Assembly (NCBI GenBank): GCA_001642945.1
Contig: LGRT01000026.1
Location: 1 to 64,000, forward strand
Reading direction: 5' to 3'
From: Rhodobacteraceae bacterium SB2
Lineage (GTDB): Bacteria > Pseudomonadota > Alphaproteobacteria > Rhodobacterales > Rhodobacteraceae
DNA: 64,000 bases
Part shown: piece after piece, positions 36,107 through 45,286 of the stretch
Layout: each line of letters starts with the position of its first letter
How positions within the stretch are numbered: the stretch's first letter is position 1
Program-made: the position numbers and the translations under genes
Notes under the pieces: generated by a model
The model's database searches: none
What the model saw: the letters and a program-made list of their open reading frames with translations, nothing else
Told to the model about the DNA's origin: nothing

Positions 36107-37106
36107 GCTCTTCTCCCATCTGCGGCGTGGCTGCAAAAACATGCAAACCCACCTCTGTTTCGCTGGGATAGGCGGCGTTCAAAGCATATTCCACCGCGTC
36201 TGAAGCCTCAGTTTTAATCTCCGATTGCAAGGCGTTTAACTCGTCTTCAGAAGCAATTCCTTGCGACGTTAACCAGGCCCCAAAATTTTTGATCGGGTCA
36301 CGGTTGTTTTTCCACTCAGCTTCTTCTTCCTTTGAACGGTAATATTCTCGGTTAATATCGCCAACATGATGCCCATGATAGCGATAGGTCAACAGTTCCA
36401 TAAAAAATGGGCCCTCGCCTTTCCGGCAGCGTTCAGCCAGGCGCTGCGTGCACTCATTCACCGCCAATACGTCTTGGCCATCCACCTGCAAGGCCTCAAT
36501 TCCGAAAGCCTCTGCGCGCGCTGTGATATCGCCAGCCAGCGTTTCTTCAACCTTGGTGTATTCGCCATAGAGATTGTTTTCGCAGGCATAAATCACCGGA
36601 AGCTTCCACAGCGCAGCCATATTCATGACCTCATACATCAAGCCTTGCGCTGTAGCCCCATCACCAAAAAAACACACAACAATATCAGAAGTTCCTAAGC
36701 GCTTAGCCGACAAAGCAGCCCCCGTCGCGATGCCCATTGAGCCCCCCACAATGGCATTTGCTCCTAAATTGCCATTTGATTGGTCGGCAATATGCATCGA
36801 TCCGCCCTTGCCACGGCAATAGCCCTCTTCTTTGCCCAAAAGTTCACAAAACATCAGCTTCAGATCCGCGCCTTTGGCCAGACAATGGCCGTGCCCACGA
36901 TGGGTTGACGTGATCTTATCGCTGGTCGTTAATGCTTCACAGATCCCAACAGCTACCGCTTCTTGCCCTGAATACATATGCGTAAGACCTGGCATTTTGG
37001 CAGATAGATATAATTGATTTGCGTTATCTTCGAAGGCCCGAATACGCATCATCTGCATATATATTCGTATATATTCGGCAGAATTTGTTTGGTTTTTTTT
37101 AGACAT
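36099..37106 (-). CDS. 2-oxoacid (acetoin-type) dehydrogenase E1 alpha
   Basis: 335 residues. ThDP/Mg motif GDGATAQGLMYEVMNMAALW followed by ENNLYGEYT, plus MYSGQEAVAVGICEAL, STHRGHGHCLAKGADLKLMF and RGKGGSMHIAD. The sequence style (GLTHMYSGQEAVAVG) is near AcoA/PdhA of the acetoin/pyruvate group, but the substrate is not fixed. It is encoded 58 bp downstream of the creatinase-fold gene and overlaps the E1beta gene. Confidence 0.92.
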   Translation of the reverse strand: MSKKNQTNSAEYIRIYMQMMRIRAFEDNANQLYLSAKMPGLTHMYSGQEAVAVGICEALTTSDKITSTHRGHGHCLAKGADLKLMFCELLGKEEGYCRGKGGSMHIADQSNGNLGANAIVGGSMGIATGAALSAKRLGTSDIVVCFFGDGATAQGLMYEVMNMAALWKLPVIYACENNLYGEYTKVEETLAGDITARAEAFGIEALQVDGQDVLAVNECTQRLAERCRKGEGPFFMELLTYRYHGHHVGDINREYYRSKEEEAEWKNNRDPIKNFGAWLTSQGIASEDELNALQSEIKTEASDAVEYALNAAYPSETEVGLHVFAATPQMGEEHA

Positions 37107-37164
37107 TATATTCCATACTCATGATTTGAACTGCATGCGCAAACTACGCCACACCCCAAATTGT

Positions 37165-38469
37165 TTAATAGCGGTTGGCAATCGGCAGCTCTTCGGCAGG
37201 AAATAAACTAATCACTTCGCAGCCCGTATCCGTCACCACGACCTCTTCTTCGATACGTGCGGCTGAATAGCCGTCAGTGGCAGGACAATAGGTTTCAAGC
37301 GCAAACACCATGCCCGTTTTTATTTCCATTGGATGATCCATACTGACCGCCCTGCTGATAATAGGGCGCTCATGCAAGGCCAGACCAAGACCATGCCCAA
37401 ATTGCAACCCAAAAGCCGCGTCTTCATTTGGAAAGCCCAAGCTTTCGGCCGTTGGCCAAACCTCGGCCACTTTATCTGTGCTCACGCCCGGCTTGATCAT
37501 TTGGATCGACGCCTCGAGCCATTCACGCGCCTTGATATAGGCATCGTTTTGAGACGGCGTTGCTCGTCCAACATTGAAGGTTCTGTAATAACAGGTGCGA
37601 TATCCCTGATAGCTTTGCAAAATATCGAAAAATGCCTGATCGCCAGGACGGATCAGTCGGTCTGTGAAATTATGAGGATGCGGATTACACCGTTCTCCTG
37701 AGATGGCATTGATCGCCTCGACATCATCAGAGCCCATTTCATACAGCATTTTATTTGACAAGGCGACGATGTCATTTTCACGAACACCTGGTTTCAGTTC
37801 CTCATAGATCATATGGTAAACACCATCCACCATGCTCGCCGCTTGCGTGAGAAGTTGAATTTCATCCCAATTCTTGATCTCGCGCGCGGCCAGCATGATC
37901 TGTTGGCCATCAATCACATTAATGCCTTCTTCTTGAAGCGCGTGAAACATAGCCGTTTCCGCATAATCGACCCCAACGGGCATATCTGCCATACCTGCAT
38001 CTTTGATCAAACCAGCGATTTGCTTGGCGTATTTCTTCATCAACCCAAACTCGGGCGGAATCGTCCCCCTCATACCAACCACACCGGCCAGACAATGATC
38101 TGGCTCCAACCAGTCAGAATATTTTTGGTGATGCACTGCAGCGGACCCAAAATCCCACACATATGGGCTATCATCACCTGTTAAGAGGCAAAAACGGCAC
38201 ATTTTATCGCGTTCCCATTCGCCGATTTTAGTCGCCGAAACATAGCGGATATTGTTCACGTCAAAAAGTAATAGCGTGCCCGCATTCGAGGCTTTCAAAG
38301 CTTGGCGCGTGCGACTTAGGCGGTAGCGACGCAACCGTTCATGATCAACGCGCCGTTCAAAATCAACCGATGTGTGCCCCCAGGCTGGTAAACGACCCTC
38401 CCAACGCCAATTTGGTTCAAGATCAGCTGGCGTTAACACGTTAGGATGTAAGGCATTGGGCGTGGTCAT
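37165..38469 (-). CDS. M24-family (creatinase/prolidase-fold) protein, altered metal site
   Basis: 434 residues with an N-terminal creatinase-like domain (LLLFDVNNIRYVSATKIGEW) and a C-terminal pita-bread domain (~210-430). Of the five M24 metal ligands, the first Asp (FFDILQSYQGY), His (GHGLGLALHERP) and two Glu (ALETYCP, ARIEEEV) are seen. The second Asp, expected in GYxxDxTRTF, is replaced: the sequence reads GYRTCYYRTF. It may be a metal-free or mono-metal hydrolase or lyase, as in creatinase or DddP relatives. Not DddP by overall sequence as I recall it. First catabolic gene after the regulator (43 bp). Confidence 0.82.
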   Translation of the reverse strand: MTTPNALHPNVLTPADLEPNWRWEGRLPAWGHTSVDFERRVDHERLRRYRLSRTRQALKASNAGTLLLFDVNNIRYVSATKIGEWERDKMCRFCLLTGDDSPYVWDFGSAAVHHQKYSDWLEPDHCLAGVVGMRGTIPPEFGLMKKYAKQIAGLIKDAGMADMPVGVDYAETAMFHALQEEGINVIDGQQIMLAAREIKNWDEIQLLTQAASMVDGVYHMIYEELKPGVRENDIVALSNKMLYEMGSDDVEAINAISGERCNPHPHNFTDRLIRPGDQAFFDILQSYQGYRTCYYRTFNVGRATPSQNDAYIKAREWLEASIQMIKPGVSTDKVAEVWPTAESLGFPNEDAAFGLQFGHGLGLALHERPIISRAVSMDHPMEIKTGMVFALETYCPATDGYSAARIEEEVVVTDTGCEVISLFPAEELPIANRY

Positions 38470-38511
38470 TTAATATCTCCTCGAGCAGCTCGAATTTGGA
38501 TTTTCATGGGA

Positions 38512-40320
38512 TCAGTAATGCCCGTTTTCGCGCATGAGGCGATCGGCACGGTTTTGTGAATTTTGTAGCGCTGTCGCAAGCGTTTTGTCTCCCAGCAAAG
38601 CATCATGCATTTCTTCTCCTATCATCGCAATTAAGCGCGTAATTTCAGGCACTGGCGGGCGTGGCCACATTTGCAAAACCCCAGTTCGCGCCATCTCATC
38701 CACAATCGAAATCAACGGTGAGATCTTTTGAACTTCAGGGTCCTGACTGACGCTAAACCGCGGGCTTACCAAGCTTCCGTTCTCTATATAAAGTTTGACG
38801 GTTTGTGCTGATGTTAGCGATGTCAAAGCTGTCCAAATTGGATCAAACCGCGCTGGGTCAACATTTGCAGGAATGGCCAGCGCGTATCCTCCGATTGGCG
38901 CAATAGACCGTCCCTTTGGGCCTGCCGGCAGCGGTAGATATTCTGTTTTTTCAAACGCTGGCGATGCTGTATCAAGTTCAAATAATGGTGCGAGCAACGT
39001 CGCGCAATGCGCCATGGCGCAATTGCCTTCAGCATATGAAACCGCGCGGTCAAACCAAGACATGTTTAAAATGCCACGCGGCGAATAATCGATGAGTTCT
39101 TTGAAATACTCCGCCGCCTCCCACGCCGCGTCGGAATCAAACATGGGCCGGAAATTCTCTCCTTCCACATGCTCTCCGTCAAACCCATCTGCAGAAGGAG
39201 ATAAATTTAAAACAGGTTGTCCAAAGGCGGCCATGACGAATAAAAAGGAATGTCCCAAAGGTGTGCCGCGTCCGGCATTCCAGGCCATTCCCGTCATCCC
39301 CTTGAATGGCGAATGGATTTTTTTGGCCGCAGAAAGCGTATCGGCAATTGTTAGAGGCGGGGTTAAACCAAACTCCGCAAACACATCGCTGCGATAGACC
39401 AAGAGTTCAGGCGTTGTTTGAACCGGCAAACCATATTGCACCCCCTTATAGCGGGCGCTGGCCAAAGCTTTGGGATGAAAATCATGGGTGTCAAATCGCT
39501 CGGCCTTAATAAATGAATCCAACGGAAGAAAATGGCCCGCTTGAGCCATTTCACCAAACCAAGGCAAATCGCAGGCAACAATATCATATCTTGATTTGGC
39601 AAGGCTGGCATTTTCTAATATTTCCTCGCGCAAGCGATCAATCGACAAGGCGCGGCTTTTGATAGACAAACCGAAGATTTTTTCAAATTGTCGCTTTAAG
39701 GCCTGCATCGCCATGAAGGTCGGATCGGCATGTTCCAATAACCTGAGGTTACCGCTGAGCGGCAGCTTGACGCTCATTATCGAAGGCGGGGGTAAAACTT
39801 TTCCAGTGGAATAAGAGGATCCAAAATAATAATCAGACGCATCTTTTGAGCCCGTGAGTCCCCAGGTACTTTGCAACGCCGCCCGCGCCCGTCTGGCAAA
39901 TTCTTGCCATTCACTCAACAGTTTTTCAGTCGGATGCAACGAAAATGACTTACCGCTGGATGTGCGCGGCCGGCGCAGCAAAAGCCCCCGTTTCTCAATT
40001 GCCTCAACCGCGCGAATGGCCGTGCCATAACTCATTCCAGAGGCACCGATTAAAGACGAGGTCGTAGATGTTTTACCCGAGAGATGATCCCGTAGAAGCG
40101 TTCCCAGAATGCGTGTTTCGCTATAGCCTTTCTTGATAGACAATGAGCGTTCCATTTCCATGTCAAATTGCTCAACAAAATCAAGAAAGCTTTCCAATTC
40201 TGCGTTTGCCACGCCAGATCTTGGCCGGATATCTGTTGTTTCATACGGCCCTTCCGGCGCGTCGCGATGCCGGCTGCGCGGATATGTTATGCGGCGAATA
40301 GTCGATTTTGATGACGGCAT
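38512..40320 (-). CDS. Regulator: winged helix fused to a solute-binding-protein domain
   Basis: 602 residues without a signal peptide. Residues ~65-145 (YSETRILGTLLRDHLSGKTS, SSLIGASGMSYGTAIRAVEA, IEKRGLLLRRPRTSSGKSFS) read as a MarR/winged-helix DNA-binding domain. From ~180 to 600 it resembles family-1 extracellular solute-binding proteins (YDIVACDLPWFGEMAQAGHF, GLPVQTTPELLVYRSDVFAE, AVSYAEGNCAMAHCATLLAP). Lack of export signal plus the DNA-binding domain imply a cytoplasmic sensor that uses an SBP fold to read the transported ligand. It sits between the ABC importer and the catabolic genes, and a 24-bp perfect palindrome lies 56 bp upstream of its start. Confidence 0.82.
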   Translation of the reverse strand: MPSSKSTIRRITYPRSRHRDAPEGPYETTDIRPRSGVANAELESFLDFVEQFDMEMERSLSIKKGYSETRILGTLLRDHLSGKTSTTSSLIGASGMSYGTAIRAVEAIEKRGLLLRRPRTSSGKSFSLHPTEKLLSEWQEFARRARAALQSTWGLTGSKDASDYYFGSSYSTGKVLPPPSIMSVKLPLSGNLRLLEHADPTFMAMQALKRQFEKIFGLSIKSRALSIDRLREEILENASLAKSRYDIVACDLPWFGEMAQAGHFLPLDSFIKAERFDTHDFHPKALASARYKGVQYGLPVQTTPELLVYRSDVFAEFGLTPPLTIADTLSAAKKIHSPFKGMTGMAWNAGRGTPLGHSFLFVMAAFGQPVLNLSPSADGFDGEHVEGENFRPMFDSDAAWEAAEYFKELIDYSPRGILNMSWFDRAVSYAEGNCAMAHCATLLAPLFELDTASPAFEKTEYLPLPAGPKGRSIAPIGGYALAIPANVDPARFDPIWTALTSLTSAQTVKLYIENGSLVSPRFSVSQDPEVQKISPLISIVDEMARTGVLQMWPRPPVPEITRLIAMIGEEMHDALLGDKTLATALQNSQNRADRLMRENGHY

Positions 40321-40375
40321 GGCGCACCCTCAGATTCCCGTTTACAGCCAGTCTGCAGGATACCATGTATAATTA

Positions 40376-40399
40376 CCAAATTGGATTAATCCAATTTGG
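40376..40399. promoter_or_regulatory. 24-bp perfect palindrome, candidate operator
   Basis: CCAAATTGG, ATTAAT, CCAATTTGG forms a perfect inverted repeat with no spacer. It lies 56 bp upstream of the regulator gene start and just past the stop of the importer permease gene, where an autoregulatory operator is expected. No T tract follows, so it is not a terminator. Confidence 0.65.
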
Positions 40400-40403
40400 A
40401 TAT

Positions 40404-41441
40404 TTATGTCGGGGGCTTAAATGCGTTTTTGCGCGCAAGCAAATCCAATCGACGAATATCAACGTCAGAGAGTAATTGCTGGCGCCTCTCATGTCCTTCA
40501 AACAAACGGCTACCAGTTTGGAACATGATCACAACCATCAATAAAATGCCTAAATAAAGCTGGATCATAAAGGCCGGCGTCACGTTGAAAACCAATCCTG
40601 TATTTAAGAAATTAACCGTTAACGTTCCAATCGCTGCCCCGACAACGCCGCCTTTGCCGCCAAGAATCGACACGCCGCCAATGAAAGCAGCCACTGTGCC
40701 GGCCAGTAAAAGATATTGTAAACCCAAGGCCTGAGCCGTGCCCGAGCGCAAACCAATGATGCACCCTCCCAAGCCAGCGCATAACCCTGAAATAGCAAAC
40801 ACAATGATCATTGGGCGTTTCAAATCAATACCCGCAGCGATGGCTTCTTTGCGCGCCCCGCCGATCGCATAAATCTCGCGGCCATAGCGGGTAAAGGTCA
40901 TAAACAAACCGACAACGATAAACATCGCAATCACCAAAAGACTGGCAGGTGAAAAATAAAGGAACATTTTGGTGGAGATAAAGTCGGGCACGCGGAAATC
41001 AGTCAACATCACTGTCTTCTCTTGCGCCGCAAATAATGCCACCCCGCGCAATAACATTAAGGTTCCAACCGTCAGAACGATCGCCCTTACCCGCAAATAT
41101 GCAATAAAATAGCCCTGTATAGCGCCCACAAGCGTAGAGATAAGAATGGCAATCAACAAAGCGGTAACCGCCCCTAAACTATCTGTAAAACGCACGACAA
41201 TAACCGCAGCCAAGGCCGCGTTAGAGCCAATCGACAAATCAATTTCACCGGCGATAATGCACAATGTCAGTGCCAGCCCCACAAGGCCTAACACTGCGAA
41301 CCGTTCCATAATAGCATAGCCGGTTCGGTGCGTGGCGAAGAATTCATTCGTCAGCGCGAAATAAGAATAGACACAAATCGCCAATAAGACTGCAAACGCC
41401 AAATCAGGATTTTTAACGATCCAATGTTTAATATTTTTCAT
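40404..41441 (-). CDS. CUT2 (ribose-type) ABC permease, second subunit
   Basis: 345 residues, RbsC/XylH-like, with about nine to ten transmembrane helices and the family loops CIIAGEIDLSIGSNAALAAV, VTALLIAILISTLVGAIQGY and GGARKEAIAAGIDLKRP. The last 35 residues are a charged cytoplasmic tail. Last gene of the importer operon; partner of the permease 9 bp upstream, so a heterodimeric channel is likely. Confidence 0.92.
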   Translation of the reverse strand: MKNIKHWIVKNPDLAFAVLLAICVYSYFALTNEFFATHRTGYAIMERFAVLGLVGLALTLCIIAGEIDLSIGSNAALAAVIVVRFTDSLGAVTALLIAILISTLVGAIQGYFIAYLRVRAIVLTVGTLMLLRGVALFAAQEKTVMLTDFRVPDFISTKMFLYFSPASLLVIAMFIVVGLFMTFTRYGREIYAIGGARKEAIAAGIDLKRPMIIVFAISGLCAGLGGCIIGLRSGTAQALGLQYLLLAGTVAAFIGGVSILGGKGGVVGAAIGTLTVNFLNTGLVFNVTPAFMIQLYLGILLMVVIMFQTGSRLFEGHERRQQLLSDVDIRRLDLLARKNAFKPPT

Positions 41442-41450
41442 AAGCCTATC

Positions 41451-42461
41451 CTATTCTTGCGACCGGCTGCCACGGCGCACAAGCGCAAACACCATAATTG
41501 AAAAAACAATCATCAAGCCAACGGCCAAAACCCTTGGGCCGGAATTAAACCCGTGCAGCACCATCATATTATCCACAGAAGAAATGAAAACTGCGCCCAA
41601 ACTCGACCGAATGGTTGATCCATACCCCCCCATAATGGAATTGCCCCCCACCATGACCGTCGCGATCACCATAATCGTCATATCCCCGCTCGACCCAAAT
41701 TCAGATGAAAAGTAATTCACTTGAGCGCTTGAGACTTGCGCCGAAAATGCGATGGCCACAAAAGCCGCGCAGACTGATGCAATGGTACAAGTCTTAATAG
41801 CCATACCAAAATTTTCATGCCCCGTAGCACGTCCCGCCGCGCGGTTGGCACCAATCAAATACACCTGCCGACCAAAATTTGTGAACCTTAGAGTTAACTC
41901 GGCTACAATCGCTATGAGAATAAAGGCAATGGTTATATTGGGAAGGCCCAAGAAAGATCCTGTACCAAGCCATTCTGCCCCGTGCGGTCGACGAAAAGAC
42001 ACAACCAGATTGTCGCTCCAATAGGCACCAAGACCATATAGCAATCCAGCGGCTCCAAGCGTTACAACAATCGGATTTCCGCCAAGACCGATTAGCACGC
42101 CCTGCGCGCTGCCCGTCAGAATCGCAATGACCATTGTAAACAAAAAGGAAATTTCAAACCCGTAGCCTGCCGACATCGAAGTTGCAAAAGCAATGATGCT
42201 AAGCGCAGCGGTTTCTTTGAGCGACAACAGGAAAAAATTCCCCGATAGAGTTACAAAGGTCAACCCAATCGCCATGATGCCCACCAAAGCGGCATCTCTC
42301 ACGATTGTTTTAAGGTTAAAAACAGTCAAAAAGTTTGGCGCTGTTGCCATGCCAACAACGAAGATAACAAGAAAAAGCGCCACCAGAGCGACCACCAACC
42401 CAGAATAATTCTGAACCAAACCCTCAAACTTTGCGGTCATACCACGAGAAGCGCTGCGCAT
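41451..42461 (-). CDS. CUT2 (ribose-type) ABC permease, first subunit
   Basis: 336 residues, RbsC-like. Landmarks are MAIGLTFVTLSGNFFLLSLK (the family usually has GGIDLS here, replaced by GNFFLL), GVLIGLGGNPIVVTLGAAGL and GGNSIMGGYGSTIRSSLGAV near the C-terminus. The start codon overlaps the stop of the ATPase gene by one base. Inner membrane. Confidence 0.92.
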   Translation of the reverse strand: MRSASRGMTAKFEGLVQNYSGLVVALVALFLVIFVVGMATAPNFLTVFNLKTIVRDAALVGIMAIGLTFVTLSGNFFLLSLKETAALSIIAFATSMSAGYGFEISFLFTMVIAILTGSAQGVLIGLGGNPIVVTLGAAGLLYGLGAYWSDNLVVSFRRPHGAEWLGTGSFLGLPNITIAFILIAIVAELTLRFTNFGRQVYLIGANRAAGRATGHENFGMAIKTCTIASVCAAFVAIAFSAQVSSAQVNYFSSEFGSSGDMTIMVIATVMVGGNSIMGGYGSTIRSSLGAVFISSVDNMMVLHGFNSGPRVLAVGLMIVFSIMVFALVRRGSRSQE

Positions 42462-43981
42462 TAGGACACCACCTTTATCTGCTTGTCTTCATCCCCAAAA
42501 GGATGGGTTATTTGTTGCAAAACATTGGTGGGTGTGATGTCGTTTAACGCCAATTCACCCACCTGCATCCCGCGATAAAAACTAATCACTCGATCTGCCA
42601 GACCGGTAACCTCTTGAATATCCGTAGATGCGAAAACAACCGCAGCGCCATCATTTGCCAAATCGCGCAGCTTTGCATAAATCTCGGCGCGGGCACCCAC
42701 ATCCACGCCGCGTGTCGGCTCATTCACCAAGATAATTTTAGGCTCGATCGCCAGCCATTTCCCCAATGCGACTTTTTGCTGATTTCCTCCGGATAGAACG
42801 CCTGCTTCATTATCAAGCCGGGTCACATCTACGGTAAATTTTGTACCATTTGATAGGGCGAGATCGCGTTCGGCTTTCAAATCAATTATGCCGCGCTTTG
42901 AAATCGCCCCCAAAGCGGGCGAGGTCAGGTTTTCTATTATCGGACGTCCAAGAAACAAACCATCCAGTTTTCGATCATCCGAGCAATATGCGATGCCGCG
43001 GGCGATTGCCTCTTTTGGCGATTTGGCCAGAAAGCTTTCGCCATTATAAATAATGCGCCCGCTGCGCGATTGTCGCGCGCCTGAGATCGCAGCTAAAACA
43101 TCGCCTGACCCAGATCCAAGCTGCCCCGCCAAGCCCAAGATTTCTCCAGGATATACGGCGAAGGTAAACGGCTCTAAAGTCCCATCGGGCCAAACATCGC
43201 GAACCTCCAACAGGGGCTTTGTGCGCAGAATTTCGGGGTGGGCAGGAAACATGTTTGCAAGCTCGCGGCCCAACATCAATTCCACCAAGGAGGGCACATC
43301 AAGCTCTTTTGCCGTGCGCGCTTCTTGGCTTTGACCGTCGCGCAAGACGGTAATCCGATCACAAATTTTGAAGATTTCATCCATGCGGTGGCTGACGTAG
43401 ATAATCGACTTACCGCGTTGGGCCAACCGCTGAACCATCGCAAGAATACGAATGGAATCGCTTTCTCCCAACGCCGCCGTTGGTTCATCTAAGATTAAAA
43501 TCTGCGGCTGTTGCGCAAGCAATCGCGCCACTTCAACCAATTGCTGTTCCCCAACAGACAAGCGTTCAACGGGTATATAAGGATCTACATCTTCAAGCCC
43601 AACCTCTTTAAGAAACGGGCTTGCTTTGCGCGCCAAACTGCTTTTGGTGGCAAAAATCGGAGCGTGCTCTCCAGAAATAAAAACGTTTTCAGCCACGCTC
43701 ATTGCCGGTATCAAGCTCAGCTCTTGTTGTGCGATGGCGACCCCTGCCCGCTCAGCTTTAAGAGGGCTTGAAAACCGTTGGCTTTCCCCGTTCAGGCTAA
43801 AATCACCAGTATATCCATCGTCAAATCCACTGATGATTTTTACCAAAGTTGATTTGCCGGCCCCGTTTTCGCCAACCAAACCCATTATTTCGCCGGCGCC
43901 GATTTCGAAATCAACAGCCTTTAAGGCCTGAATTGCGCCAAATGAGCGTGAAACACCAGATAATTTCAATAATGCGGTCAT
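42461..43981 (-). CDS. CUT2 ABC importer ATPase (RbsA type)
   Basis: 506 residues with two nucleotide-binding domains. NBD1 has Walker A GENGAGKST, signature LSVGEQQLVEVARLL and Walker B ILILDEPTAAL. NBD2 has a degenerate Walker A (LGSGSGDVLAAI), signature LSGGNQQKVALGKWL and NEPTRGVDVGARAE, as usual in this family. It powers uptake of a sugar or sugar-like compound with the two permeases and the solute-binding protein of the same operon. Confidence 0.93.
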   Translation of the reverse strand: MTALLKLSGVSRSFGAIQALKAVDFEIGAGEIMGLVGENGAGKSTLVKIISGFDDGYTGDFSLNGESQRFSSPLKAERAGVAIAQQELSLIPAMSVAENVFISGEHAPIFATKSSLARKASPFLKEVGLEDVDPYIPVERLSVGEQQLVEVARLLAQQPQILILDEPTAALGESDSIRILAMVQRLAQRGKSIIYVSHRMDEIFKICDRITVLRDGQSQEARTAKELDVPSLVELMLGRELANMFPAHPEILRTKPLLEVRDVWPDGTLEPFTFAVYPGEILGLAGQLGSGSGDVLAAISGARQSRSGRIIYNGESFLAKSPKEAIARGIAYCSDDRKLDGLFLGRPIIENLTSPALGAISKRGIIDLKAERDLALSNGTKFTVDVTRLDNEAGVLSGGNQQKVALGKWLAIEPKIILVNEPTRGVDVGARAEIYAKLRDLANDGAAVVFASTDIQEVTGLADRVISFYRGMQVGELALNDITPTNVLQQITHPFGDEDKQIKVVS

Positions 43982-44049
43982 TTATTTATTCCGTTTAAAA
44001 TGGATATCTCTGCCGGATTGTTGCCGGCAGAGATACAGTTTTGGGGCTG

Positions 44050-45075
44050 TTAGTCTGCCCAAGCGCCCGAGCATAGCTCTTCGATTGTATAGAGCTTACC
44101 ATCATAACCACGCAGCGCCGTGGTTTCGATAGTATCTTTGGTCACTGAGGGGTTTGGCGTGAAATTAATGTAATTGGCCAATTTACCTGTGTTCAGGTAT
44201 TCTTCTACCATTTTGATCGCCAATTGCCCTTCATGAAGCGGAGATTGCAGCGTTGTTCCAAACTGCTTGCCTTCTTCGATCAGCTGTTTGTCACCATTAC
44301 AGACCGTTCCAACAGCAATCACATCTTTGCCCATGACCATGCCAGCTTCTTCCAAGGCCTTGATACCGCCTGTCAAGATCGCATCATCCATTCCATAAAC
44401 GAAATCAATACTTTGCCCTTGCAACGCCGCGATCATTTTCGCCGCGCCTTTATAGCCATTTGCTTGACCAAAGCCTTCATCCACATCGCCGATGATTTTC
44501 AAATCTGAGCCAGCGATGGCTTCTTTGAAGGCATTGATAGACAGGCCATAGCCGCCATAAGAATGGGGGTATGACAAGGCAAGAACATTGAAGCCTGTCC
44601 CACCCGCTGCTTTTTTCGCTGCCGCTGCTTCACGCATCATATAACCGGCATTGCGCGCGCGCAAACGATCATCTGGACCTGCATATCCAAAAATATACTG
44701 TTTGTCCTGCTCGTTTGGCAGCTGGTTTATTTTCAAAACAGGTATGCCGGTTTTGGCCAAAGCGCGTAGCGAACCCAAACCTGCTACTGCATCAGAAGGC
44801 CACCAGATGAACACATCAGGCAATTGGCCCGTTGCCAAAACCTGTTGCACTTGTTGATCCTGTTCAGCTTGGTTGTATTGGTTTTCATATACTTTAATAT
44901 CGAAGCCTTTTAGAGCTGCGGTTTCTTTGATCCCTTTAATGAAACGGCCAACATAAGCCTCCCCTGCGGGTCCGTTAAAAGAAACAATGGATGCAGCCAG
45001 CACTGATGTGGCCATGCCGCCCAGTGCGACGCTTGCCGCAACTGCAACCCCGGCCACCTTATTCAAATAAGACAT
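44050..45075 (-). CDS. CUT2 periplasmic substrate-binding protein
   Basis: 341 residues from the ATG at 45075 (MSYLNKVAGVAVAASVALGG), six bases after GGGAGG; the open frame to 45138 has no site. Signal peptide cleaved near VLAAS. Type I periplasmic-binding fold (Peripla_BP_4): ASIVSFNGPAGEAYVGRFIK, DVFIWWPSDAVAGLGSLRAL, GMDDAILTGGIKALEEAG. The ligand is not predictable. First gene of the importer operon, divergent from the SDR operon. Confidence 0.9.
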   Translation of the reverse strand: MSYLNKVAGVAVAASVALGGMATSVLAASIVSFNGPAGEAYVGRFIKGIKETAALKGFDIKVYENQYNQAEQDQQVQQVLATGQLPDVFIWWPSDAVAGLGSLRALAKTGIPVLKINQLPNEQDKQYIFGYAGPDDRLRARNAGYMMREAAAAKKAAGGTGFNVLALSYPHSYGGYGLSINAFKEAIAGSDLKIIGDVDEGFGQANGYKGAAKMIAALQGQSIDFVYGMDDAILTGGIKALEEAGMVMGKDVIAVGTVCNGDKQLIEEGKQFGTTLQSPLHEGQLAIKMVEEYLNTGKLANYINFTPNPSVTKDTIETTALRGYDGKLYTIEELCSGAWAD

Positions 45076-45286
45076 GTTCGTCCTCCCTAAATGTTTTGCT
45101 ACTTTCGCAGCTCTTTCAAACCAACAGCCAAAAGCCAAAATTCAGAACCATTAATTAGTCCAGTATGGATCAATTAAATTCATTTTGGATGCATTCGAAT
45201 TTTGCACCGCGAAATCTTTTGACAATGATGGATCGGTAATTGGAACCGATTAGTAAATAATAAAAGTGCACTGGGAGGCTTTTACC
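45076..45286. promoter_or_regulatory. Divergent promoter region with imperfect operator-like repeats
   Basis: It separates the minus-strand importer operon from the plus-strand SDR operon. TCCAGTATGGA (45159-45169) is an inverted repeat, and TTGGATGCATTCGAA (45185-45199) shares the half-site TTGGAT with the perfect palindrome at 40376. Both could bind the locus regulator; the match is partial. Confidence 0.4.

Noticed and set aside
37165-38469. DMSP lyase DddP
   Set aside because: Same fold, but the sequence around the metal site and N-terminus does not follow DddP as I recall it, and one ligand is missing.
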